In this document: in pieces, positions 27,188-36,274 of the stretch
Numbering within the stretch: position 1 is the stretch's first letter
Layout of the letters: every line of letters begins with the position of its first letter
Source: CAZNPL01 sp964574815
Lineage (GTDB): Bacteria > Planctomycetota > Phycisphaerae > UBA1845
Reading direction: 5' to 3'
NCBI GenBank assembly: GCA_964574815.1
Contig: CAZNPL010000007.1
Coordinates: 1 to 64,000, forward strand
DNA length: 64,000 bases
Made by a program: the position numbers and the translations under genes
Notes under the pieces: model-generated
Database searches by the model: none
What the model saw: only the letters and a program-made list of their open reading frames with translations
What the model was told of the DNA's origin: nothing

Positions 27188-28069
27188 TTGCGAAAAAGGT
27201 TGATTCTTGCAGCCATCCCGGCGGTGATCGTGCTCACGACGGGTCACGTGTTCGCGCAGGGAGGCAACGCAGGCGAATCGTCAGGACTGCGCGTGTTCGA
27301 CCACTTTCTGGTCGGGGGCGGGGTCATTACCTGGTTCATTCTTGTACCGCTTTCGGTTGCGACGGTGGCGCTCACGATCGAGTACTGCCTGTCGATCCGG
27401 CGACAGACGTTCGTGCCGCCCGAAACCTTCAACCGGATCGCGGAGCAACTCGGCGAACAACGGTACACCGAAGCCGTCCAGTACACCGCCGAAGATCCGA
27501 GCGTGCTGGCCGAGGTCGTCAACAGCGGATTGCTCGAATCGGCCAACGGCTTTGGGGCCATGGAGCGGGCCATGGAGGAATCACTGGAGGATCGATCCTC
27601 CCGGGTCATGCGCAAGATTGAGTATCTGAACGTGATCGGCAACATCAGCCCGATGGTCGGACTGTTCGGAACCGTTTTCGGAATGATCCGTCTGTTCGCA
27701 TCGATCCGCGAGGCCGGGGGCATGCCTGAACCCGCCCGCATCGCGGATGATATTTCGATCGCCCTGGTGACGACTTTCTGGGGTTTGCTGGTGGCGATTC
27801 CGGCCCTGAGTGTCTTCGCGCTGTTTCGCAACCGGATCGACGTGCTGACGGCCGAATGCGCGATCGCCGCAGACCGCCTGCTGGCCCCGTTCAAACCGGG
27901 CGCGGCAATGGCGTCGGAGCCGGCGTGGGCGGCGGGGTCACCGGCGACGAGCGCGAAACCGTCCGAGCCGCCGCCGAAGGCGGAAACGCCCATTGCTGAG
28001 GCGGCGGCGTCAGAAGCAGCAGCGCCGGCGCCGCCGGAAACGTCCGGCGAGCCCCGGCCGGAATTATAA
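27188..28069 (+). CDS. exbB: ExbB/TolQ/MotA-type proton channel subunit
   Basis: About 293 residues starting at TTG 27188: GAGGAG (27173-27178) lies 9 nt upstream and the reading gives a signal-like RKRLILAAIPAVIVLTTG. Transmembrane helices at about 40-65 and in the conserved TolQ region (MVGLFGTVFGMIRLF and ISIALVTTFWGLLVAIPAL), which carry the proton-path signature PMVGLFGTVxGM. The C-terminal tail is Ala/Pro-rich and probably disordered, unlike E. coli ExbB. Forms the ion channel with the two ExbD proteins that follow. Confidence 0.92.
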   Translation: MRKRLILAAIPAVIVLTTGHVFAQGGNAGESSGLRVFDHFLVGGGVITWFILVPLSVATVALTIEYCLSIRRQTFVPPETFNRIAEQLGEQRYTEAVQYTAEDPSVLAEVVNSGLLESANGFGAMERAMEESLEDRSSRVMRKIEYLNVIGNISPMVGLFGTVFGMIRLFASIREAGGMPEPARIADDISIALVTTFWGLLVAIPALSVFALFRNRIDVLTAECAIAADRLLAPFKPGAAMASEPAWAAGSPATSAKPSEPPPKAETPIAEAAASEAAAPAPPETSGEPRPEL

Positions 28070-28094
28070 ACGAAAGCGAAACGACCGAGTCGCC

Positions 28095-28556
28095 ATGAGA
28101 TCAAAACGGAGCCATCGTCCAAGACGCCCGTTGACATTCAACATGGCGCCGATGATCGACGTGGTCTTCTTGCTGATCATCTTCTTCGTGCTGGTCAGCA
28201 CGTTTGCCTCCGCCGAGCGCGTGCCGATGGAATTGCCCGATCCGGACGCCAGCCAGGCGAAGAATGTCAAACTGACCAGCCGGGTCATCATCAATGTTCA
28301 ACGGGCGGACCCGGCGGCCGCCGATGGATCCGGCGTCCAGTACAACCTGGGGGCCATCCGGGTGGACTCTCTGGGGGACATGTCCGAGCGGCTGGCAAGA
28401 TACGCTCGGGAAGTGCCGAACCTCAAAGTGGTAATCCGGGCGGACCGCCGGCTTCCGTACGGAGCAGTTCGTGAGGTAATGGAAGTCGTGGCGGAAAACG
28501 GCATCGAGAACATGAACATCGTCGCCCACGTCGGCGACGCCGGTGAGAGCCCGTGA
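28095..28556 (+). CDS. exbD: ExbD/TolR-family protein (first copy)
   Basis: About 153 residues. One N-terminal helix contains the family signature FNMAPMIDVVFLLIIFFV with the conserved Asp that carries the proton, followed by a periplasmic domain. The ATG at 28095 is chosen because longer in-frame extension is Arg/Lys-rich and overlaps the ExbB tail. It lies 25 nt behind exbB and its stop overlaps the GTG start of the next exbD (GTGA). A pair of ExbD proteins with one ExbB is common in planctomycetes. Confidence 0.9.
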   Translation: MRSKRSHRPRRPLTFNMAPMIDVVFLLIIFFVLVSTFASAERVPMELPDPDASQAKNVKLTSRVIINVQRADPAAADGSGVQYNLGAIRVDSLGDMSERLARYAREVPNLKVVIRADRRLPYGAVREVMEVVAENGIENMNIVAHVGDAGESP

Positions 28557-29053
28557 GCGCAAATCACGCCAGATCGACCGATTCCTCCGAAGTGCCGCAC
28601 TTTCGGGCTCGGCGGGAGCGGACTCCTCGGGAATCCACCGTTCTGACGCTGAATCTCGCTCCGATGATCGATGTGGTGTTTCTGCTGTTGATCTTCTTTA
28701 TCTCGACGACCACCCTGAAGCGTGCCGAAGGCATCCTGCCGTCTCGCCTGCCGCGGCAGAGCGGCCTGGCCACTGAAGTTGCGCCGCCCATTACGCCGAT
28801 CGTCGTGCACGTACGCCAGACCGGCCCCGGGCCGGCTGACTACGCGCTTCGCGTCGAAAGCTTTGCCGACGCGCCCACGTCCTTCAACGAACTGGCCGCT
28901 TTTTTGGAGGAGATCCAATCGCAGCCCGGTTTTGACGATGAGACGCCGGTCGTGATTCAGGCCGCCGAAGAAGTCGTGTGGGATCACGTCGTGGCATGCT
29001 GGAACGCGGCCGTCCGCGCCGGCTGCAAGAGTATCTCGTTCGGTCTCCAATGA
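28553..29053 (+). CDS. exbD: ExbD/TolR-family protein (second copy)
   Basis: A 166-residue protein with a GTG start overlapping the previous gene (GTGA). The transmembrane signature LNLAPMIDVVFLLLIFFISTT has the conserved Asp, and a periplasmic domain follows. Its end overlaps the ATG of the TPR gene (ATGA). The second ExbD differs from the first mainly in the periplasmic part, so the two may form a heteromeric pair in one channel. Confidence 0.9.
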   Translation: MSANHARSTDSSEVPHFRARRERTPRESTVLTLNLAPMIDVVFLLLIFFISTTTLKRAEGILPSRLPRQSGLATEVAPPITPIVVHVRQTGPGPADYALRVESFADAPTSFNELAAFLEEIQSQPGFDDETPVVIQAAEEVVWDHVVACWNAAVRAGCKSISFGLQ

Positions 29054-31881
29054 TCCCCCGGTGGCGAAACATGATCGTCATGAATCTGTGGTTCCGCGTT
29101 CTCCTGCTGATGCCGGCGGTGGCGTTCGCACAGGACAGCGCGGAAACGTTCGCCTATCCGGAGGGTGAGCGATTCGACACGGCCGAGTTCCACGAAGGGC
29201 TCAAAGAGCGAGGCCTCACCGATTTCCTCGCACTGCATCTGACTGAGCATCCACCGACTGATCCCGTCAGGGGCTTGCTCCTGGCCAGGGACATCAAGCT
29301 GGCAGAGTCCGCCGACGCCTCGCGTACCGAAACCGAACGGCGGGCCTCACTCGCGGAGGCCAACAGACTTCTGGAGCAATTGATCGAGGACCACCCGGGC
29401 CACGAGCGCATCAGGGAATGGAAGATGGAGCTCGCTTCCTCTCTACTGTACGAGGAAGCACAACCGTATACGTCGAGCCTGCTTTACCGGGGTGGAGGCA
29501 CGAAGGAACGCGAGGCGCTGGCGGCGCTGATGGATCGGGCGATCGAGGTGCTCGCTTCTCTTCATGCGTCGCTCGCCGAGCAGTACGACGCCCTGGACGA
29601 CATGTCTGCAAGGGAATACGACCGCCTCGAACGGGAGGGAGAGGTCGAGCGGATCGAATCGGATCTGGCGCGCAGCGACTATATGCTGGCGTGGGCACGC
29701 TTTTATCGGGCGATCGCGCGGAAGGAATCGGATCCGAAGCGGCTCGAGGAGCTGCAACAGGTTCTCGAGTACGTCGAGAATCGCTCCAACCTGCTTTACG
29801 TGCCACATGCCGAGACCCACTTCCAGGCCCAGGCGCTCCTGCTGGCCGGCATGAGCCGCCGTGCGCTGGGAGATCACAACGCCGCGCGCTCCAATTTGAA
29901 TCTGGCCATCGACGTGGTCGGCAATCTGCTCGACGAGGAGGAACGTGAGGCTCTGAACTGGGTCGCCACACTTGCTCGAATCGAGTTGGCGCGCAGTCAC
30001 ATCGACAGCGGTGAATTCGGTGAAGCACGGCGTCAGATCGAGTTGCTGCGTACCGAAGTACATCGACGGGCGCCGGATGATTTCACGTTGGAGCTCGTCG
30101 CCGCCCTGCTGGAGCGGACCGCTTACCGGGCGGAGGCCCGACTGGCCGAACGCAAGGGGCGGCCCGAAGAAGCAGGGGCGCTGCGGTCCCGCGCCATTCG
30201 CAGCCTGCGCACGCTGGCGCTGCAGGAAAGCGCCCGGCGCGACGAGATCTATGACACGCTGAATGACCTCATTGCGCAAGACGCACCTGTGGAAGACTTC
30301 TCCGGGTTCGAGCGGTGCGCCCTGGTGGCCGGCGCCCTGGGGCGGGCAAGGGAACGCGCGGCGGCTGTGGAGCACCTGAGAGCGGAAGGGCTCGATCCCC
30401 ACGATCCCGAAATCGCCCGGCTGGAAGAGCGGCGTACGGAGGCGCTCCAGCGGGCCATCGAAATCGGCCAACCGATGACTCAACCCGACTATCCCCTCTC
30501 GGCCGACCTGCGGGCAGAGATAATCTTCAACCTGGGTGTCGCTTTTCACGCCAAGGGGCGCCGGCTGGAAGCAGCACAGAGGTTCCTGAGGGTCGCCCGG
30601 GATTATCCAAGCTTCGACCGTGCCCCCGACGCCGCCGCCGCCGCGGTGCAGTTGATCTGGCGGATGGACCGCGACCCGCACCTCTCGTCGCAACCCGACG
30701 TGCAGCAGCTTTATCTTGATGCCCTTAACACGCTCTCTCAGAATTATCCCGATTCCCCAGCGGGGCGATACTGGCAGTTCTTCCTCGGGCAGCATCTCGC
30801 CGAACTCGGCCGACACAGAGAGGCCGCGGCCGCCTACGCCCGCGTGCACGCGGACCATGAGCAGTACTACGAAGCAACCTACCTTACCGCCGAATCACTT
30901 GCCCTGGCGGTGCGGGAGTTGGCGGCCGGGCCCACCCCGCGAAATGAGCTGAATCGGCGGGCGGACGAGGTCATCGACACGGCACGGAACGCCGAGCGGC
31001 TGCTGGCCAATGCGGCCTCGAGAGAGTCCGGCCCATCGCGGCGGCTCGAATTGACGCAACTGGCCGCCCGGGCCAACCTGCTCACCGCGGAACTGTACGC
31101 CTTGCAGGGGGTGGAACGCTGGCCCAAGGCGCTGGAGACCGTGGAGGACTTTGAGGCGCGTTACGAATCGCAGCGCGGGCTGATCGGGCGCGTTCTAAGG
31201 GTACGGATGATCGCGTTGGACGGTATGGGACAAACGGAGGAGGCCTCCGAGCTGATCCCGCGTTACGTCGCGAGCGATCCGGAAGGCGCGGCCGCGACGC
31301 TGCAGGGTCTGTTCGACACGATCAACGAGGAGATCGAGCGCGACCGGCTCGCCGGGCGAACGGAACAGGCGGAAGCGAGAGCGCGAACCGCACTCGTGAT
31401 CTCGGAGGGCCTCTACGAATTGGCACGCAACAAGCCGGAGCTCTTCGACGCGCAAGCGACCTATGCCCTTCGGCTCCAACTCGCCGAATCGGCCCTGCGA
31501 ACCGATGATTATCGGCGGGCGATGAAGCTCTTCGAAGAATGCTACAACGAGGACGCCGCCCGATATGAGGACGGGCAGCCGCGCGACGCGCGGGCCATCC
31601 GGGGGGCGGCCGAGGCCTATTACCAACTGGGGCGGTACGACGAGGCGCTGCCGCTGTTCAACAGTCTCTTTCGCGGCTCCGACCGCGGCACGCGGCAGTG
31701 GTGGAAGGCGTTGCTGCGCGATCTTCAGTGCCGGACCGAGCTCGGGCACGACCCGCAAGTGATCGTCAAGAGCATCCGGCAGCAGAAGTTCTTCGATAAG
31801 CAGATGGGCGGCGCGGATCTGCGGCGCGAGTTCGATCGGCTCCTGACGATCAACGAGCGCAGGGCCGCAGCGGGCAATTGA
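29050..31881 (+). CDS. Large TPR-repeat secreted protein
   Basis: About 943 residues. The ATG at 29050 overlaps the ExbD stop (ATGA) and gives a signal peptide (LWFRVLLLMPAVAFAQ, cleavage after about residue 28). Nearly the whole mature protein is tetratricopeptide-like helices, with Ala/Arg/Glu repeats such as LNRRADEVIDTARNAERLL and EAYYQLGRYDEALPLFNSLF. It is the last gene of the VWA-ExbB-ExbD cluster. It probably serves as the periplasmic scaffold that the energised ExbB/ExbD complex works on. Confidence 0.85.
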   Translation: MIPRWRNMIVMNLWFRVLLLMPAVAFAQDSAETFAYPEGERFDTAEFHEGLKERGLTDFLALHLTEHPPTDPVRGLLLARDIKLAESADASRTETERRASLAEANRLLEQLIEDHPGHERIREWKMELASSLLYEEAQPYTSSLLYRGGGTKEREALAALMDRAIEVLASLHASLAEQYDALDDMSAREYDRLEREGEVERIESDLARSDYMLAWARFYRAIARKESDPKRLEELQQVLEYVENRSNLLYVPHAETHFQAQALLLAGMSRRALGDHNAARSNLNLAIDVVGNLLDEEEREALNWVATLARIELARSHIDSGEFGEARRQIELLRTEVHRRAPDDFTLELVAALLERTAYRAEARLAERKGRPEEAGALRSRAIRSLRTLALQESARRDEIYDTLNDLIAQDAPVEDFSGFERCALVAGALGRARERAAAVEHLRAEGLDPHDPEIARLEERRTEALQRAIEIGQPMTQPDYPLSADLRAEIIFNLGVAFHAKGRRLEAAQRFLRVARDYPSFDRAPDAAAAAVQLIWRMDRDPHLSSQPDVQQLYLDALNTLSQNYPDSPAGRYWQFFLGQHLAELGRHREAAAAYARVHADHEQYYEATYLTAESLALAVRELAAGPTPRNELNRRADEVIDTARNAERLLANAASRESGPSRRLELTQLAARANLLTAELYALQGVERWPKALETVEDFEARYESQRGLIGRVLRVRMIALDGMGQTEEASELIPRYVASDPEGAAATLQGLFDTINEEIERDRLAGRTEQAEARARTALVISEGLYELARNKPELFDAQATYALRLQLAESALRTDDYRRAMKLFEECYNEDAARYEDGQPRDARAIRGAAEAYYQLGRYDEALPLFNSLFRGSDRGTRQWWKALLRDLQCRTELGHDPQVIVKSIRQQKFFDKQMGGADLRREFDRLLTINERRAAAGN

Positions 31882-31960
31882 GCGGACGTCTCGGGTGCGG
31901 ACGAGGATCAACGGGGGCGGCGATTCCGATCGCCGATTGAAAGACGAAGGGAGCTGTAAA

Positions 31961-32557
31961 GTGCTCAATGCAAGGCGACTCGATCCCGGCCGGGCCATGC
32001 TGCTGGTCGTGGATTTTCAGGAGAAGCTGCTGCCGTTCATTCACCAGCGGGAGCAGATACTTGAAGCGGCGACGCTGCTCATTCGAGGGGCGGGGATCTT
32101 CGAGTTGCCGGTTCTGGCGACTGAGCAGTACCCCAAAGGCATCGGCTCGACGGATGCAGCGTTGGGTGCCGAAATCGAACGGGCCGGCGGCCGCGTCATG
32201 GAGAAGATGGCGTTCAGCTCGTGCGGCGAGCCGGCGTTGCGGGACGAGTTACGCCGGATCGACCGCGACCAGGTGATCGTGTGCGGGATCGAAGCTCACG
32301 TGTGCGTGCAGCAGACCGCGCTGGATCTGGTGACGATGGACTATCATACGGCGGTTTGCGCCGATGCGATCGGATCGCGCAGCCCGGTGGATTACAGCGT
32401 GGCGCTGGAGGGAATGCGGCAAATGGGCGCGGCCGTCACAACGGTCGAGAGCGTGTTGTTCGAATTGTGCACGGAGTGCGGCACGCCGCGGTTCAAGAAG
32501 ATGATCGAATTGATCAAGGCACCGAGACAAGGTCGCGAGTCGACGGGAGCCGGCTAA
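31961..32557 (+). CDS. Isochorismatase-family cysteine hydrolase
   Basis: About 198 residues with a GTG start (AGGGAG lies 7 nt upstream). The catalytic triad of the nicotinamidase/isochorismatase fold is readable: D18 (VVDFQEK), K82 (VMEKMAFSS) and C115 (EAHVCVQQ). It may hydrolyse nicotinamide, isochorismate or another amide; sequence alone does not tell. It is separate from the ExbB/ExbD operon by about 80 bp. The CECGTP motif near the C-terminus is notable but unexplained. Confidence 0.85.
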   Translation: MLNARRLDPGRAMLLVVDFQEKLLPFIHQREQILEAATLLIRGAGIFELPVLATEQYPKGIGSTDAALGAEIERAGGRVMEKMAFSSCGEPALRDELRRIDRDQVIVCGIEAHVCVQQTALDLVTMDYHTAVCADAIGSRSPVDYSVALEGMRQMGAAVTTVESVLFELCTECGTPRFKKMIELIKAPRQGRESTGAG

Positions 32558-32630
32558 TGCGTCGTCAGTGCTCACTTTTGCAATCGTGTGGAGCCCCTTT
32601 CCGAGCCGCGATCGTAAGGGAGCGGACTTC

Positions 32631-32885
32631 GTGAGCTTTAGCGAAGAACAGACCGAAGCGCACGACCCCAATGACCCATTGCAGCAGGATCTGACCGAAG
32701 ACGACGAAGAAGAGACGCTCCCCTGCCCCAACTGCGGCCGACAGGTCCACGAGGACACTCAGCAATGCCCGTACTGCGGTGATTGGATCGTCCCCCTGCC
32801 CGCCGCCGGCCGCAAGCATCACTGGATCTGGTTAGCCGCCGCCGCCCTGGCCATCCTCGGCCTGCTGTTCATCACGTTGTTCTGA
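32631..32885 (+). CDS. Small zinc-ribbon membrane protein
   Basis: About 84 residues with a GTG start (AAGGGAG about 8 nt upstream). An acidic N-terminal part (SEEQTEAHDPNDPLQQD, EEDDEEE) is followed by a zinc-ribbon-like CPNCGRQV...CPYCGDW and a C-terminal transmembrane helix (WIWLAAAALAILGLLFI). The layout suggests a membrane-tethered small zinc protein with its ribbon in the cytosol. No family is known to me. Confidence 0.7.
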   Translation: MSFSEEQTEAHDPNDPLQQDLTEDDEEETLPCPNCGRQVHEDTQQCPYCGDWIVPLPAAGRKHHWIWLAAAALAILGLLFITLF

Positions 32886-33095
32886 ACCCGCGAGAACCGT
32901 CCCACCAGCGAGCGTCTCCGGTCCACGCTCGCGTGGACATGCCTTCTTCGTATGACAAAACGCGGTCCTTCAAACGCCGCCAGCTTCTCTCTTGACCAGT
33001 CCAGCGTTTCCGCGTTTGATAAAAGTAGGGAATCGGCGATTGCCGGAGCGTTACGCGACCGATCAATTCCTACGCAGGCAAGCAGGGCCGACGCT

Positions 33096-34232
33096 ATGGC
33101 CGATAAACCAACTGCCATGAACGACCTTCGGCGACGTGTCTACCAAGCCTTCGACGTGATTCCGTTGGAACCTCACGAGGCCGACCTCTACGTGGACCTG
33201 GACGAGGTCCGGGGCAGTGCCGGCACTCGCGCCATGCTGGCCAACAGCATCCGAATGGCGCAGCGAGCCACTTGCCACATCTTCGCCGGCCATCGGGGGT
33301 GCGGAAAGACGACTGAACTCAAGAGATTGCAGGGCGATCTCGAATCCGGCGACGGCAAGTACTTTGTGGTCTATTGCAAGATCGAGGAGGAGCTCGACCA
33401 GAACGACCTCGACTTTCCCGACATTTTGCTGGCGATCGTGCGCCAGTTGTCGAATCAGCTCAAGCACCGCCGGAAAATCCAGCTTTCCGCCAGCCGGTTT
33501 CAACAGTTCTTCAAGTCGATTACAAAGGTCTTACCAACGGGGCTTTCCTTCGACGACTTCGAATTGGATTTGGGGATTCTCAAGGTCACGGGCATTCTCA
33601 AGAGCAGCCCCGCGACGCGGAAACGAATTCGCGATGCGCTCGAAGAACGAACGAGTAGCCTGATCGGCGACGCCAATGATGTCATCGGGGAAGCCACGCT
33701 CAAGCTGACGAAAGCCGGACACGCCGGGCTGGTCATCATCGTAGACGATCTTGACAAGATGGTGCTCCGACCGCTCGGTCCGAACAGCGGGACGAACCGT
33801 GGCGAAGACCTTTTCTACCACCGGCAGGCCCATCTGCGGGCATTCGGCTGCCACGTGATCTACACCATGCCGATCGCCCTCGCCTACTCGAGCGTGGGAC
33901 CTGCGCTCTCCGCCCACTATGATGCGCCGCCCTCTGTCATTCCGATGACCAGGGTTTTCACCCCCCCAGGGTGCGATCCGTTCGCTCCGGGCGTCGAGAA
34001 ATTCCGCGAGCTCGTGCATAAGCGTCTGGCGAAGGCACAGGCCGTCGAATCGGACGTCTTTGATCCCGCTACGGTGGTTGATGAGCTTATTCGTCTCAGC
34101 GGCGGACAACCGCGAGAATTGATGACGCTCACACGCGGCGCTGTTATCACAGATGCTTTGCCCATTGGCGACGTACAACTGCACCGCGCAGCGCGAGAGT
34201 TTTCGACAAGCCTACGCTCGACAAATGCGTGA
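33096..34232 (+). CDS. P-loop NTPase (STAND/KAP-like), frame broken near the 3' end
   Basis: About 378 residues before a TGA. Walker A is GHRGCGKT (65-72) and Walker B is LVIIVDDLD (212-219), the layout of a STAND- or KAP-like NTPase. The frame reads normally to about 34200, then runs off into a short unlike tail and a TGA at 34230. A natural continuation, REFRQAYARQMREDHWP..., lies one frame over and ends at 34416 (see next entry), so the gene is broken by a one-base insertion in a TTTT run (34200-34203) or is read by +1 frameshifting. It is coupled with the TPR protein that follows. Confidence 0.75.
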   Translation: MADKPTAMNDLRRRVYQAFDVIPLEPHEADLYVDLDEVRGSAGTRAMLANSIRMAQRATCHIFAGHRGCGKTTELKRLQGDLESGDGKYFVVYCKIEEELDQNDLDFPDILLAIVRQLSNQLKHRRKIQLSASRFQQFFKSITKVLPTGLSFDDFELDLGILKVTGILKSSPATRKRIRDALEERTSSLIGDANDVIGEATLKLTKAGHAGLVIIVDDLDKMVLRPLGPNSGTNRGEDLFYHRQAHLRAFGCHVIYTMPIALAYSSVGPALSAHYDAPPSVIPMTRVFTPPGCDPFAPGVEKFRELVHKRLAKAQAVESDVFDPATVVDELIRLSGGQPRELMTLTRGAVITDALPIGDVQLHRAAREFSTSLRSTNA

Positions 34233-34416
34233 GGACCACTGGCCTATACTCCGCGAGGTTCAGGCCGACGGGAAGCTAAGGCGCACCGGCGAGCGCGAGG
34301 AGGCCATCCAGGAGCTGCTCCACAGCCGGGCCATTTTACAGTACAAAAATGACGAAGAGTGGTACGCCCTCAATCCGCTCGTCCCCGCCCCACCCGACGA
34401 CACACCCTTGCCATGA
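34201..34416 (+). pseudogene. Displaced C-terminus of the P-loop NTPase
   Basis: About 70 codons in the +1 frame relative to 33096-34232. The translation (QAYARQMREDHWPILREVQ...LLHSRAILQYKNDEEWYALN) has the look of a winged-helix-like NTPase C-terminus and joins smoothly to the upstream frame if one T is removed from TTTT at 34200-34203. The stop TGA at 34414-34416 overlaps the ATG of the TPR gene (ATGA), exactly where a native stop would be expected. This supports a recent frameshift, a sequencing error, or a programmed +1 frameshift. Confidence 0.6.
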
Positions 34417-35834
34417 CCGATCCGCCTGTACAGCCTCCCCTTCAGTTCCGCGAAACCGAGCGACAAATGGCGGAACTACAGACCATGCGTAACATGCTCG
34501 ATGCGTCGGCCGGCACGTTCTCCCTCAGCGTCGCCGTCTGCAACAGCCCGGCGCTGCGAGACTACCTCATTCAGCGCCTGCAATTGGACCACGGGGGAAT
34601 CGAAGTTGTTCATCTTCCGAGAGACACACCCGACGTCCTGAACGCCGCCCGCGACGCGACAAAGAGCACCAAGCCAACGGCACTTTTCCTGACGAACCTC
34701 GAAGCCTCTGTCCCGTCCGAACGCGAGAGCCACATGGTTTTCAGGCGCCTGAACGCTTCGCGGGAACTGTGGCCGAACGCCTTTCAGTGCCCGGTCGTTT
34801 TCTGGCTTCCCGAATACGCGGTCCGGCTACTCTCCGTCGAAGCCCGGGACTTCTGGTCATGGAAGTCGCACCAGTTCGAGTTCGTGTCAGAAGAGGCGAC
34901 CGCATCAGCGGGCATCGCCGACCGATTCACCGGCGACTTCAGCGCCGCCGCCAACCTCTCCAACGACGAAAAACGCTTCCGAATCGCCGAACTGGAGCAA
35001 CGCATCGCCGAAGCCGGCGATCCGCCGCCGATACAGTTAGCGCCGCACGTCTCAACCTGGCTCAGAGAACTTGGTGTTGTGATTGGATTAGCGGAGCACG
35101 CGGAACGGGCTGAGCCCATGCTCAGGAAGGCCTTGGAAATCGACGAACGACTGGGCAACCAAACGGCGGTCGCTCGCGACCTCTCTTCTCTAGCCATGAT
35201 CTACGCGAATCGCGGAGAACTGGAAGAGGCCACAACCATGTACGAGAAGGCCTTGGAAATCGACGAGCGTATCGGCAGTCAGGAAGGGGTTGCCCGCGAC
35301 ACTGGCGGTCTTGGCATTGTCGCAGAACTGCGCGGCGACCTGGATCAGGCAGAGCGCATGCAGATGAAGGCCTTGGAGGTTTTTGACGCTCTCGGGAAGC
35401 GGGGCGACATGGCGCGTGCCTACGTCAATCTCGGCGTGATCTACTGCAGGCGTTGGGAGCTGCAGAAGGCCAACATCATGTTTTCGAAGGCTCTGGATCT
35501 TAGCGAAGCCGTGGGCGACCTGGATGGTATGGCAACCGCCTACGCCAACCTCGGCGTGATTTACCAGAGGCGCGGGGATCTCGACCAAGCCGAGCGAGCG
35601 CAAAAGACGGCACTTGAGATCAATGAACGATTGGGCACGCTTGACGCCATGGCCGCAGACTACGTCAACCTCGGCAACGTCATGAGAGAGCGTGGCGACA
35701 TCCCCACCGCCCGTAAGTACTGGATCAAGGCTCGTGATCTTTACGACCAGGTCGGCAACCGCGACAAGGTCAGGCAAGTGAACGACTGGCTCGCCCAACT
35801 CACTCCGGAACCGTTCGAGTCTGATGACGCCTGA
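34413..35834 (+). CDS. TPR protein coupled to the P-loop NTPase
   Basis: About 473 residues. An N-terminal alpha/beta region (about 40-165; SLSVAVCNSPALRDYLIQRL, TALFLTNLEASV, CPVVFWLPEYAVRLL) looks like an ATPase fold without a Walker A. The C-terminal part (about 225-460) is made of five or six 40-residue TPRs of the ALEIDERLGN type. The ATG overlaps the predicted native stop of the NTPase. Pairs of a P-loop NTPase with a TPR protein are often regulatory or defence-related, but the function here is not established. Confidence 0.75.
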   Translation: MTDPPVQPPLQFRETERQMAELQTMRNMLDASAGTFSLSVAVCNSPALRDYLIQRLQLDHGGIEVVHLPRDTPDVLNAARDATKSTKPTALFLTNLEASVPSERESHMVFRRLNASRELWPNAFQCPVVFWLPEYAVRLLSVEARDFWSWKSHQFEFVSEEATASAGIADRFTGDFSAAANLSNDEKRFRIAELEQRIAEAGDPPPIQLAPHVSTWLRELGVVIGLAEHAERAEPMLRKALEIDERLGNQTAVARDLSSLAMIYANRGELEEATTMYEKALEIDERIGSQEGVARDTGGLGIVAELRGDLDQAERMQMKALEVFDALGKRGDMARAYVNLGVIYCRRWELQKANIMFSKALDLSEAVGDLDGMATAYANLGVIYQRRGDLDQAERAQKTALEINERLGTLDAMAADYVNLGNVMRERGDIPTARKYWIKARDLYDQVGNRDKVRQVNDWLAQLTPEPFESDDA

Positions 35835-35920
35835 ACGAGCAAATGGCTGCTCGGCCACGACAAAGCTGACGGCTGAAGGCTCTCCTCCCACAGCATCGAG
35901 GACCGCTCCGGTCCGCGCCT

Positions 35921-36274
35921 CTACGGATGCGGCGTGATCGCAATGATCGTGATCTGCCCCTTCGCCGGCCCGTAGCACCAAAACACTCTGTAGGCTCCGG
36001 GCGTCGTGCTCTGCACGTAAGCCTCGAACACCTTTTCCTTCCTATCGTACGGGTGCGTCAGGCACCGATACTCGTGCGTCGCCAGGCCCGGGTCTTTCGG
36101 ATTGCGAATCAAGTGCTGGACGCACTTGTGGATCTGCGTGAAGAGCCCCTCGTCACGCGTTGCCTTCGTCCGCTTGGAACGCCGACGGGCTTTCAGCGAA
36201 GTTTCCGCCTTCGCCTTGAGCTCGTCGTAAGTCTCCTGGGCGGCGCGAGTCCAAACCGGCGTGAACACCGTCAC
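35921..36274 (-). CDS. RelE/ParE-like toxin candidate
   Basis: A 117-residue small basic protein (MTVFTPVWTRAAQETYDEL...). Length, Arg/Lys content and the C-terminal FEAYVQSTTPGAYRVFWCYG / GQITIIAI blocks fit the RelE/ParE toxin fold (type II toxin-antitoxin, mRNA or gyrase targeting). It starts at GTG, overlapping the antitoxin stop by 4 nt (GTGA), in the antitoxin-first order common for such pairs. It faces the NTPase-TPR pair tail-to-tail. Confidence 0.7.
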   Translation of the reverse strand: MTVFTPVWTRAAQETYDELKAKAETSLKARRRSKRTKATRDEGLFTQIHKCVQHLIRNPKDPGLATHEYRCLTHPYDRKEKVFEAYVQSTTPGAYRVFWCYGPAKGQITIIAITPHP

